A stretch of 64,000 nt of DNA, taken from the NCBI RefSeq assembly GCF_016863195.1, contig NZ_BOOK01000013.1:1-64000 (forward strand), given 5' to 3'. The DNA is from Paraplanobispora takensis. GTDB taxonomy: Bacteria; Actinomycetota; Actinomycetes; Streptosporangiales; Streptosporangiaceae. A model generated the notes under the pieces. That model had not been told where the DNA came from. It made no database searches and saw only the letters and a program-made list of their open reading frames with translations. Shown piece after piece: positions 15,731 to 23,674 of this stretch (within the stretch, counting starts at the first letter, position 1; each line of letters opens with the position of its first letter). A program made the position numbers and the translations under genes.

Positions 15731-17605
15731 ATGACGATGATGGGCGGGGGGTTCGGTCCCCAGGCGATGCGCTCGCTCCGGCGCGACAGCTCCGTGACGA
15801 AGGAGCGGCTCACCCCGGGGACGGTCAGGCGGATCGCGCGTTATGCGCGGCCGTTCTCCCGGCACATCGCCGCCTTCCTCGCGCTGGTGGTGCTCGGCTC
15901 GGTCATCGTGATCGTCAACCCGCTGCTGATGAAGGCGATCATCGACGACGGCATCGCGAACAAGGACACCGCCCTCGTGCTCCGGCTCGCGCTGGCCATC
16001 GCCGCGCTCGCGGTCGTGGACGCCGCGCTCGGCCTGGCCCAGCGCTGGTTCTCCGCCCGCGTCGGCGAGGGACTGATCTACAACCTGCGCACCGAGGTCT
16101 TCGATCACGTGCAGCGCATGCCGGTGGCGTTCTTCATGCGCACCCAGACCGGGGCCCTGGTCTCCCGGCTCAACACCGACGTGATCGGCGCCCAGCGGGC
16201 GCTGACCAGCACGCTGTCGTCGGTGGTGTCCAACGTGGTCATGCTGGTGCTGGTGCTCGGCGCCATGATCGCCCTGTCCTGGCAGATCACGGCGGTCGCC
16301 CTGGTGCTGCTGCCGATCTTCATCTTCCCGGCCAAGTGGGTCGGGCGGAAGATGTCCGGGCTCACCCGCGAGCAGATGGAGCTCGACGCCGAGATGAGCT
16401 CCATGATGACCGAGCGCTTCAACGTCGCCGGCGCCATGGTCGCCAAGCTGTACGGCCGGCCCGGCGAGGAGGCGGAGGTCTTCGGCGGCCGGGCCGGGCG
16501 GGTCCGCGACGTCGGCGTCACCGTCGCCATGTACGGGACGGTCTTCCGGGTCGCCCTGGGCCTGGTGGCCGCTCTGGCCACCGCGCTGGTGTACGGCGCC
16601 GGCGGCGTGCTGGCCGTGAACGGCGTCTTCGAGGTCGGCACCCTGGTCGCGCTCGCCGCGCTCCTGATGCGCCTGTACGGCCCGCTGACGAGCCTGTCCA
16701 ACGTGCACGTGGACGTGATGACCGCGCTGGTCAGCTTCGACCGGGTCTTCGAGGTCCTCGACCTGAAGCCGATGGTCGCCGAGAAGCCCGGGGCCGTGCC
16801 CGTCCCGGCGGGCCCCGCCACGGTGGAGTTCGACGAGGTCGTCTTCCGCTATCCGGCGGCCTCGGAGGTGTCGCTGGCCTCGCTGGAGTCGGTGGCCAGG
16901 CCCGACACCGGGCAGAGCCACGAGGTGCTGCGGGGCATCGGCTTCACCGCCCGCCCCGGCGAGCTGGTCGCGCTGGTCGGCCCCTCGGGCGCGGGCAAGA
17001 CGACCATCACCTCCCTGGTCTCGCGGCTCTACGACGTCAACGAGGGCGCGGTCCGGATCAACGGCATGGACGTGCGCGAGGCCACCCTGGAGTCCCTGCG
17101 CGACACCGTGGGCGTCGTGATGCAGGACGCCCACCTGTTCCACGACACCATCGGCGCCAACCTGCGCTACGCCCGGCCCGGCGCGACCGACGAGGAGATC
17201 TGGGAGGCGCTGCGCGCCGCGCAGATCGCCGACCTGGTCGAGTCCCTGCCCGAGGAGCTGGAGACCGTGGTGGGCGACCGCGGCTACCGGCTGTCCGGCG
17301 GCGAGAAGCAGCGCCTGGCGCTGGCCAGGCTGCTGCTCAAGGCGCCCCGGGTGGTCGTGCTCGACGAGGCCACCGCGCACCTGGACTCCGAGTCGGAGGC
17401 CGCCGTGCAGCGGGCGCTCAAGACCGCCCTGGCCGGCCGGACCTCGCTGGTCATCGCCCACCGCCTGTCCACCATCCGCGAGGCCGACCAGATCCTGGTG
17501 GTCCAGGACGGGCGGATCGTGGAGAGCGGCCGCCACGAGGAACTGCTGGCCAAGGACGCCGTCTACGCCGAGCTCTACCGCACCCAGTTCGCCCACGACC
17601 GCTGA
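15731..17605 (+). CDS. ABC exporter, fused membrane and ATPase domains
   Basis: A 624-residue type IV (multidrug/lipid MsbA-like) half transporter. Residues about 35-330 hold six membrane helices beginning RPFSRHIAAFLALVVLGSVIV; the ATPase follows with Walker A GPSGAGKTT, signature LSGGEKQRLALARLL, Walker B VVVLDEATAHLD and H-loop IAHRLST. It would act as a homodimer, or with an unlinked partner. No second transporter gene is next to it. AGGAGG precedes the ATG by 4 nt. Substrate unknown. Confidence 0.93.
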   Translation: MTMMGGGFGPQAMRSLRRDSSVTKERLTPGTVRRIARYARPFSRHIAAFLALVVLGSVIVIVNPLLMKAIIDDGIANKDTALVLRLALAIAALAVVDAALGLAQRWFSARVGEGLIYNLRTEVFDHVQRMPVAFFMRTQTGALVSRLNTDVIGAQRALTSTLSSVVSNVVMLVLVLGAMIALSWQITAVALVLLPIFIFPAKWVGRKMSGLTREQMELDAEMSSMMTERFNVAGAMVAKLYGRPGEEAEVFGGRAGRVRDVGVTVAMYGTVFRVALGLVAALATALVYGAGGVLAVNGVFEVGTLVALAALLMRLYGPLTSLSNVHVDVMTALVSFDRVFEVLDLKPMVAEKPGAVPVPAGPATVEFDEVVFRYPAASEVSLASLESVARPDTGQSHEVLRGIGFTARPGELVALVGPSGAGKTTITSLVSRLYDVNEGAVRINGMDVREATLESLRDTVGVVMQDAHLFHDTIGANLRYARPGATDEEIWEALRAAQIADLVESLPEELETVVGDRGYRLSGGEKQRLALARLLLKAPRVVVLDEATAHLDSESEAAVQRALKTALAGRTSLVIAHRLSTIREADQILVVQDGRIVESGRHEELLAKDAVYAELYRTQFAHDR

Positions 17606-17660
17606 CGCCGTCCCCTCCGGCTCACCCGGTCCGCACGGGCCGCGGGCCGGAAGCGGGTAC

Positions 17661-17688
17661 GGCGGCGCCCGTCGGGCCGGGTGCCGCC
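17661..17688. terminator. Hairpin between convergent genes
   Basis: GGCGGCGCCC (17661-17670) pairs with GGGTGCCGCC (17679-17688) with one G-T wobble and an 8-nt loop. It lies between the ABC exporter and the sulfotransferase, which converge. Confidence 0.5.
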
Positions 17689-17768
17689 TGTTCGCGGGAG
17701 GCGGGGGCCGTGGCGGGCTGAGCGCCGCACACCGCCGTACCCTCTCCCTTCCGGGCCGCCCCGCCCGT

Positions 17769-18650
17769 CTAGCGGTAGCCCAGGCGGGTGAGCTCCTCGC
17801 GGGCGACCTTCTCCACCAGCGCCGCGTCCTGCGCGCGCAGCCGGGTGCGCCAGGTGCCCGTCTTCGGGGCGCCGCGGCCGTACGGGGAGATCCGGGACAC
17901 CGGTGTCTCCAGGAAGCGGGACAGGGCCTCCACCGCCTCGGCGGGGGAGGAGGCGATGTCCTCATAGCGCAGGGTCAGCAGCTGCTCGCGGGGCAGTTCC
18001 CGGTGGAGCTCGGCCGACAGGCGCACGGACCCGCGCCAGCGCAGCGCGCACTTGCCGGCCGTGGACATGGCCTTCCACCGCTCGACGTGCTCGGCGGACC
18101 TGACGCCGAGGAAGGCGTTGGGGAACTCGGTCTCCTCGCTCAGCATGGCCGGCCTGAACCACGACAGCGCCGCCGGATCGGCCATCATGTCGGCGGCCAC
18201 GTCGCGGCCGTCGCGGATGAGCTGGACGAACCGGGCGTCGGGGAAGGCCTGCAGCAGCACCTGCGCGCTGTAGATCAGGTCGGGGCTGGCGTCGCCGAAG
18301 CGGGCCACGGTGCCCGAGACGACGCACGGGCCCGCCCCGGTCACGTTCCCCGCCTCGCGGCACGGGGCCGGGCACTCGCCGCAGGCGCCGGGCAGGATCT
18401 GCCACGCCTCGGCCATGGCGTCGCGCAGCACGCGGGTGGCCCCCAGGCCGCGGCGGGTGATGGAGGGGCGGCGCGCGAAGGCGTGCACGACGTGGGTCAC
18501 CGAGGAACGGCCCATCGTGACGTGGAAGCCGGGGGAGCGTTTGAGGGCGCGGGCGAGCAGGTCCGCGCCGGAGTGCGGGGCGGCGAGCACGAAGACCGGC
18601 CTGCGGACCTTGATGCCGTTGACCACGAGGATGTGGGTCGGAGGTCGCAT
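17769..18650 (-). CDS. Sulfotransferase family protein
   Basis: A 293-residue enzyme of the PAPS-dependent sulfotransferase fold. The 5'-phosphosulfate loop is FVLAAPHSGADLLARAL near residue 20 and the 3'-phosphate segment is FVQLIRDGRDVAADMM near 170. A cluster of Cys (GACGECPAPCREAG near 90) suggests metal binding or disulfide. The acceptor is unknown. ATG 18650 was chosen because it immediately precedes the family N-terminus; longer in-frame versions run into the divergent gene. It faces the LD-carboxypeptidase gene, starting 31 nt apart. Confidence 0.82.
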   Translation of the reverse strand: MRPPTHILVVNGIKVRRPVFVLAAPHSGADLLARALKRSPGFHVTMGRSSVTHVVHAFARRPSITRRGLGATRVLRDAMAEAWQILPGACGECPAPCREAGNVTGAGPCVVSGTVARFGDASPDLIYSAQVLLQAFPDARFVQLIRDGRDVAADMMADPAALSWFRPAMLSEETEFPNAFLGVRSAEHVERWKAMSTAGKCALRWRGSVRLSAELHRELPREQLLTLRYEDIASSPAEAVEALSRFLETPVSRISPYGRGAPKTGTWRTRLRAQDAALVEKVAREELTRLGYR

Positions 18651-18681
18651 ATCTGACCCCAAGTGTGGCACCGTTTGCCGG

Positions 18682-19773
18682 ATGAACGAACCGGCCACGC
18701 CCGTCAGGCCCGGGACAGCGGGCACATCGGCACCGCCCGCCCGCCCCGTGACAGTGGCCGCGGAAGTCGCGCCCGCCCAGCTCGGCGCAGAGGTCGCGTC
18801 CGTTCCATCCACTCGGCCGGGCGCGCGGGCTACGTCCGTTCCGTCCGTCCGATCGGGTGCGCAGGCCGCGATCGTCCCGCCCGTCCTGAGCCCCGGTGAC
18901 ACGGTCGCGGTGGTCGCCCCCTGCGGTCCTCCCGATCCGGTACGGCTGGCGCGCGGCGTCCGGGTGCTGCGGGACCTCGGGCTGAAGGTCGTCGTCGGGG
19001 CGCACACGCTGGAGCGCGACCGCTACCTGGCCGGGTCCGACGCCCACCGGGCGGCCGATCTGCAGGAGGCCTGGTGCGACCCGGCGGTCTCGGCCGTGCT
19101 GTGCGCCAGGGGCGGGTACGGCGCGACCCGGATCCTGGGCCTGCTCGACTGGGAGGCGATGCGGGCGGCCGGACCGAAGACCCTGGCCGGCTCCAGCGAC
19201 GTCACCGCCCTGCACCGGGCCTTCGCCGTCGAGCTCGGCGTCATGTCCTGGTTCGGCCCGATGCCGGCCTGCTCCACCATCAGCGACGACGACGGGCCGG
19301 AGCCCCGTACCTTCGAGCACTTCACCGCGGCCCTGTTCGCGCAGGCCCCGCCGGTCACCGGCGACCGGGTCCTGTCCCCGGGCACCGCGACGGGCCCCGT
19401 CACCGGCGGCAACCTGTCTCTGCTGGCCGCGCTGTGCGGCACGCCGTACCAGATGGACGCCCGGGGCCGGATCGTGCTGCTGGAGGACGTCTGCGAGGCG
19501 CCCTACCGGATCGACCGGATGCTCACCCAGCTCGCACAGGCGGGCGCGCTGGAGGGGGCGGCGGGGTTCGCGCTCGGCTCGTGGGTGGACTGCGGCGACC
19601 CCTATCCGGTGCTGGAGGAACATCTGGCCCCGCTCGGCGTTCCTGTAGTCGCGGGGTTACCCGTTGGGCATGGATCGCCCCAGCTCAGTGTGCCAATGGG
19701 GGCACTTGGTGCTATTGATGCTGAATCGTGCTCTCTGGCCTGGTCCATCCACAATCGGGAGAGGGCACCCTAG
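18682..19773 (+). CDS. LD-carboxypeptidase (peptidase S66)
   Basis: A 363-residue Ser peptidase of the LdcA/MccF fold, which cleaves L,D-peptide bonds in peptidoglycan peptides or inactivates microcin-like compounds. The nucleophile lies in AGSSDVTALH (GSSD), and the Glu/His pair is expected in the C-terminal half near LLEDV and GLPVGHG. The first 65 residues are a repetitive, low-complexity extension rich in Ala, Pro, Ser and Val without a clear signal peptide; the real start may be later. No lipobox seen. Confidence 0.85.
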   Translation: MNEPATPVRPGTAGTSAPPARPVTVAAEVAPAQLGAEVASVPSTRPGARATSVPSVRSGAQAAIVPPVLSPGDTVAVVAPCGPPDPVRLARGVRVLRDLGLKVVVGAHTLERDRYLAGSDAHRAADLQEAWCDPAVSAVLCARGGYGATRILGLLDWEAMRAAGPKTLAGSSDVTALHRAFAVELGVMSWFGPMPACSTISDDDGPEPRTFEHFTAALFAQAPPVTGDRVLSPGTATGPVTGGNLSLLAALCGTPYQMDARGRIVLLEDVCEAPYRIDRMLTQLAQAGALEGAAGFALGSWVDCGDPYPVLEEHLAPLGVPVVAGLPVGHGSPQLSVPMGALGAIDAESCSLAWSIHNRERAP

Positions 19774-19808
19774 GGAGGGGAGAGGAAACCGGCAGAGGGG
19801 ATGCGCGC

Positions 19809-20741
19809 GTGAGGCTGTTCCGGCGGCATCGCGACCGGCGGGCCGAGACACCGCCGCCGCGGCGGATCGAGGACGTCGATCTCGATTCGCTGCTCGGCCT
19901 GGTCGCCGACTCCCTCGGTTACGCCTGCTCCTTCGCCCCCGACGGCGGCACGCTGACCCTCTCCGGGCCGCGCGAGGTCACGGTACGGCTGACGGGGCTG
20001 CGCGCCGAGGCCGCCCGCCGCTCCCGCGAGGACTGGCCCGTGCTGGTCTCCGAGCACCTCTCGCACGTCCTCGCCACGGTGGACGAGCCGCTGGACGCCT
20101 GCGACCTCGCCCAGGTCCGCCCGATGCTGCGGACCCGCGTCCAGCTCGACGACGACCTGCTGTCGGAGCGCGTGGTGGGCCGCCACCTGACGGCCGATCT
20201 GGTCGAGGTGCTCACCGTCGGCTACGGCGCGGGCGTGCGCCCGGTCCGTCCCGAGGAGGTCGGCTGCTGGCCGATCACCGCCGCCCAGGCGCTGGAGCTG
20301 GCCCTGCACAACGCCCACCAGGACGAGCGGCTCTCCGTGACCGAGGACGACCTCGGCGGGGTGGGGATCCTGCGGCTGACCGGCCCCACCGCCTGCGCCG
20401 CCGCCCACCTGCGCCGCCTGGGCGACTACCTGCCCGTTCCCGGCGACGGCGTGCTCGTGGTGCTGCCCGACCCGGCGACGATGATCGTCCATCCGGTCGA
20501 GGGCATCGGCGTCGTGCGGGCGATCGAGCGGCTGCGGCTTTTCGGCCAGCGGGAGTTCGAGCGAGGCTCCGACCCGCTCAGCCCGCAGGTCTACTGGTGG
20601 CACGGCGGGCGTCTGGCCCTGATCAAGGCCGACCTGGTCGACCAGGACGGTCAGCTGCGGCTGGTGGTGGTCCCGCCTCCGGAGTTCGCCCGGGTGCTGG
20701 CGGCCCTGGCCGGGCGCTCCGGGGGGACGCCGGAAAGCTGA
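19809..20741 (+). CDS. Conserved protein of unknown function
   Basis: A 310-residue, probably cytoplasmic protein without signal or membrane helix. I do not recognise it firmly. The middle (VRPMLRTRVQ near residue 105, then CWPITAAQALELALHNAH near 160) has a faint likeness to the DUF1444/YtpQ type. The end is rich in hydrophobic strands (GVLVVLPDPATMIVHPVEG). GTG 19809 begins a basic N-terminus (RLFRRHRDRRAE) and has a GAGGGG upstream; an earlier in-frame ATG at 19728 overlaps the carboxypeptidase gene. It lies 35 nt after that gene on the same strand. Confidence 0.65.
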   Translation: MRLFRRHRDRRAETPPPRRIEDVDLDSLLGLVADSLGYACSFAPDGGTLTLSGPREVTVRLTGLRAEAARRSREDWPVLVSEHLSHVLATVDEPLDACDLAQVRPMLRTRVQLDDDLLSERVVGRHLTADLVEVLTVGYGAGVRPVRPEEVGCWPITAAQALELALHNAHQDERLSVTEDDLGGVGILRLTGPTACAAAHLRRLGDYLPVPGDGVLVVLPDPATMIVHPVEGIGVVRAIERLRLFGQREFERGSDPLSPQVYWWHGGRLALIKADLVDQDGQLRLVVVPPPEFARVLAALAGRSGGTPES

Positions 20742-20898
20742 CGGACGTCGCCGGAACGCGGAAAAATCACGAGGTATCCGCGAATCGTAGGAAGATGGTC
20801 TTCCGCTCCGGATCCACGCTGTCGTTCCTTTCGTACATTCTGGATCGTTCCCAGAGTGCCTGCCCCGGATGGGACGCGGGCGGTGGATGCGAGATGAT

Positions 20899-20931
20899 GC
20901 GGGTTCGCATCGACGGGCGGGTTCGCATCGA
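20899..20931 (+). repeat. 15-bp direct repeat before the Hsp70-like gene
   Basis: GCGGGTTCGCATCGA occurs at 20899-20913 and 20917-20931, an 18-bp period, ending 13 nt before the start codon and touching the AGGAG ribosome site. It could bind a tandem regulator; nothing else supports this. Confidence 0.6.
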
Positions 20932-20944
20932 TGAGGAGTGAGAA

Positions 20945-23560
20945 ATGGCGCAGTGGTGCCTCGGCGTGGATCTCGGCACGAGTTTCTCCGCCGGGGTGAT
21001 AGCGGCCGAGGGACGCTTCGACATCCTTGAGGTGGAGGGGGAGAGGCGCATCCCCTCCGCCGTGATGCTCGACGAGCGCGGCACCCTGGTGGCCGGCCGG
21101 GTCGCCCAGCGGGGGATCGGCATCAGCCCCGAGCGGGTCGAGCGCAACCCCAAGCGCTACGTCGGCCGCGGCAGGATGCTGCTCGGCGGGGTCCCCGTGG
21201 ACGTCACCGACGCCATGGCGGCGCTGCTGGAGCTGTTCGTGAGCGAGGGCCGGCGGCGCTTCGACGGGGCGGCGCCCGACTGCATCGCGCTGACCCACCC
21301 GGTCGCCTGGAGCGAGGAGCGCAAGGCGGTGCTGGTGGCGGCGGCCAAGAAGGTCGTGCGCGGCGTGCGCATCGTGCTCATCGACGAGCCGGTGGCCTCG
21401 GCCCGCTACTTCGCCTCCGCCGGGAGGGTGGCCGCGGGCTCGCACCTGGCGGTCTACGACCTGGGCGGCGGCACGTTCGACGCGGCCGTGCTGACCGTGG
21501 ACGGCAGCGACTTCAAGGTCGTCGGCGAGCCGGGGGGCCACGACGAGATCGGCGGCGAGAGCTTCGACGAGCAGGTGTTCGCCTTCCTCGGCACGCAGAT
21601 CGAGACCCACGACCCCGAGTGGTGGGAGCAGGTCACCACCAGCTCCGAGCGCCGTTACCTGAGCTACGCCGCCGACCTGTTCAAGATGGCCAGGGAGGCC
21701 AAGGAGGCCCTGTCGAAGTTCGACACCTCCTCGCACTACGTGGTGGGCATCAACGAGGACGTGCACATCACCAGGTCCGACCTGGAGGGCCTGATCGGCG
21801 AGGAGATCGTCAAGACGGTCGACATCCTCGACGAGACCATCCGCCGCGCCGGGGTGACGCGCGAGGAACTGGGCGCGGTGTTCATGACCGGCGGCGCCAG
21901 CCGGATGCCGCTGGTCCAGCAGGTCGTGCGCGAGCGCCACGGCGAGATGGTCAAGACCTACGACGACCCGAAGATCGTGGTCGCGTACGGCGCCGCGCAG
22001 CTCGCCTGGAAGCTCAAGGTCGAGCCCCGGGACACCGGCAGCCACAACGTGTCCTCGCGGACCGGCTCCGACCGGCGGCCGGGCCCGACCGGCGCGCATC
22101 AGGCCCTCGTGGGCCCCTCCGGCGGCCCGACCGGGGGACACCAGGCGTTCGTCGGCCCCGCCCCGGCCGGCCCCTCAGGAGGCCATCAGGCCTTCCCGGG
22201 AGGCGGTCCCACCGGAGGACACCCGGTCGTCCCCGCAGGCGTCCAGGGCGGCCCTCAGGGCCCGGCGGGCCCCTTGGGCGGTTCGACCGGGGGGCACCCC
22301 GTCGTCCCCGGCCGGTCCTCCGCCGGTCCCCAGGTCCAGGGGATCGACAGAGTGATGGACGGGGTGCTGGAGGCGCGCTTCGAGGCCGGCAGGGTCTTCG
22401 TCCACCAGGCCTTCGAGGCCGGCCACTTCCTGCGCAGGCTCGACGGGCTCGGCGGCCGGCACGACCGCGAGTTCGGCTTCGGCCGCCTGGTGGAGTGGGC
22501 CGCCTCCGGCGAGGGCGTCGTCACGGTGGAGCAGGTCGGACCGGCGCAGGTGCTGGCCCGCACGCTCACCCCCGACCTGGTCGTGCGCTCCACCCACCCC
22601 CTGCAGATGTGGGGCAACCCGACCGTGCTGGCCCACGGCCCCGTCGCGTGGATCTTCTACCAGCCCCGCCAGATCATCGCGGTCGACCCCGGCGTCGGCC
22701 TGCCCTGGGGGGAGACCGGTCACCTGTCGCTGCTCGAGCTCAGCCTCGGCGGGGGCTTCTTCCACGAGCCCCTGCCCCGCGACCTCGGCGCCTACGCCCA
22801 GTGGTTCGTCAACGAGGACAACCGGCAGCGGCGGCTGCTCGACCAGGACGCGCCCAGCGGCACCGAGCCGGCGCCCTCGGTGGGCGCACCGGGCTGCACG
22901 GTGGTGCTGGGGCAGTTCAGCAGCAACAAGCCGCTGTTCGCCAACCGGCACCAGGACTTCCGGCCCTGGCAGGTGCTGTGCCTGATCGATCCCGGCGGCG
23001 TCGTGCGCCCCACGGTCCGCGAGGCCGGGCGCAGCTGGCTCCACCAGGTCGTCCTGCACAAGGGCAGGTGGTTCACCGCCGGCTCGGCCGGGCTGGAGGC
23101 CGACACCGCCGACGGCCGTACCACGCTGGTCATGCCGCGCCCGCGGGCCGGCGCGCTGCGCTGGTTCCCGGCGGGCAACCACATCTACGCCGTCGGCACC
23201 GACCAGGTCAGCCCCGCCCGGGGCTGGTCGGTCGGGGTCTTCGACGAGCGCGGCCACAAGGTGGACTTCCTGATGGGCAAGCAGTCGGCGACGCTGTCGG
23301 GCCACCTGACCTCCCGCCACCGCTGGGAGCGCCCGCGCATGGTCGCCGACGGCGACTCCATGTGGATGACCATGCTGGACGCCGGGCGCAGCAGGCTCCT
23401 GCACGTCACCCCGGGCGGCGCCCGCGAGGTGCACCGCACCCCGGGCACCTTCGAGCCCGTCGCCAGGATCCCCACGGGCCTGCTGTGCCTGCACCGCCCC
23501 GACGACGTCACCGGGACCGCCAGGGACCACCCCTCGACGCTGGTGCACCTGCCCCTGTGA
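20945..23560 (+). CDS. Hsp70-type ATPase fused to an unknown C-terminal domain
   Basis: An 871-residue protein. Residues 1-365 form an Hsp70/actin-fold ATPase: phosphate-1 loop CLGVDLGTSFSAGV, phosphate-2 loop AVYDLGGGTFDAAVL near 170 and adenosine loop VFMTGGASRMPLVQ near 315. The usual substrate-binding beta-sandwich and helical lid are absent. A flexible linker (370-465) carries five to six GPTGGHQ/GGHPVV-like repeats. The last 400 residues hold many short beta-rich segments with Trp and Gly (for example GPVAWIFYQPRQIIAVDPG, GRWFTAGSAGLEADT), suggesting a propeller-like sensor fold; I do not recognise it. AGGAG precedes the ATG. It converges on a pair of dynamin genes and lies near a GrpE-like gene, a natural partner. 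Confidence 0.85.
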   Translation: MAQWCLGVDLGTSFSAGVIAAEGRFDILEVEGERRIPSAVMLDERGTLVAGRVAQRGIGISPERVERNPKRYVGRGRMLLGGVPVDVTDAMAALLELFVSEGRRRFDGAAPDCIALTHPVAWSEERKAVLVAAAKKVVRGVRIVLIDEPVASARYFASAGRVAAGSHLAVYDLGGGTFDAAVLTVDGSDFKVVGEPGGHDEIGGESFDEQVFAFLGTQIETHDPEWWEQVTTSSERRYLSYAADLFKMAREAKEALSKFDTSSHYVVGINEDVHITRSDLEGLIGEEIVKTVDILDETIRRAGVTREELGAVFMTGGASRMPLVQQVVRERHGEMVKTYDDPKIVVAYGAAQLAWKLKVEPRDTGSHNVSSRTGSDRRPGPTGAHQALVGPSGGPTGGHQAFVGPAPAGPSGGHQAFPGGGPTGGHPVVPAGVQGGPQGPAGPLGGSTGGHPVVPGRSSAGPQVQGIDRVMDGVLEARFEAGRVFVHQAFEAGHFLRRLDGLGGRHDREFGFGRLVEWAASGEGVVTVEQVGPAQVLARTLTPDLVVRSTHPLQMWGNPTVLAHGPVAWIFYQPRQIIAVDPGVGLPWGETGHLSLLELSLGGGFFHEPLPRDLGAYAQWFVNEDNRQRRLLDQDAPSGTEPAPSVGAPGCTVVLGQFSSNKPLFANRHQDFRPWQVLCLIDPGGVVRPTVREAGRSWLHQVVLHKGRWFTAGSAGLEADTADGRTTLVMPRPRAGALRWFPAGNHIYAVGTDQVSPARGWSVGVFDERGHKVDFLMGKQSATLSGHLTSRHRWERPRMVADGDSMWMTMLDAGRSRLLHVTPGGAREVHRTPGTFEPVARIPTGLLCLHRPDDVTGTARDHPSTLVHLPL

Positions 23561-23614
23561 GCCCCGCCCCTGCGGGGGCCGGGGCCGGACGGGTTCGGAG
23601 CGCCGTGCCCGGCC

Positions 23615-23658
23615 CCGCGCGGGGCCGGGACACCGATCGGTGTCCCGGCCCCGCGCGG
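23615..23658. terminator. Perfect 44-bp palindrome, bidirectional terminator
   Basis: Twenty-two bases on each side of the centre (23636/23637) are exactly complementary, with core CACCGATCGGTG. It lies between the convergent Hsp70-like and dynamin genes and would fold equally in both transcripts. Confidence 0.85.
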
Positions 23659-23674
23659 TTCCGCGGGCCGTACC

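Noticed and set aside
20754-20785. GGAAC followed by an AT-rich spacer as an ECF promoter for the Hsp70 gene, with a like motif at 30200 on the minus strand
   Set aside because: The -10 parts differ and the dynamin operon lacks the motif, so a shared sigma-factor target is not supported.
22080-22310. Spaced repeats resembling a small array
   Set aside because: They are in-frame codons for GPTGGHQ-like linker repeats of the Hsp70 fusion, not CRISPR repeats.
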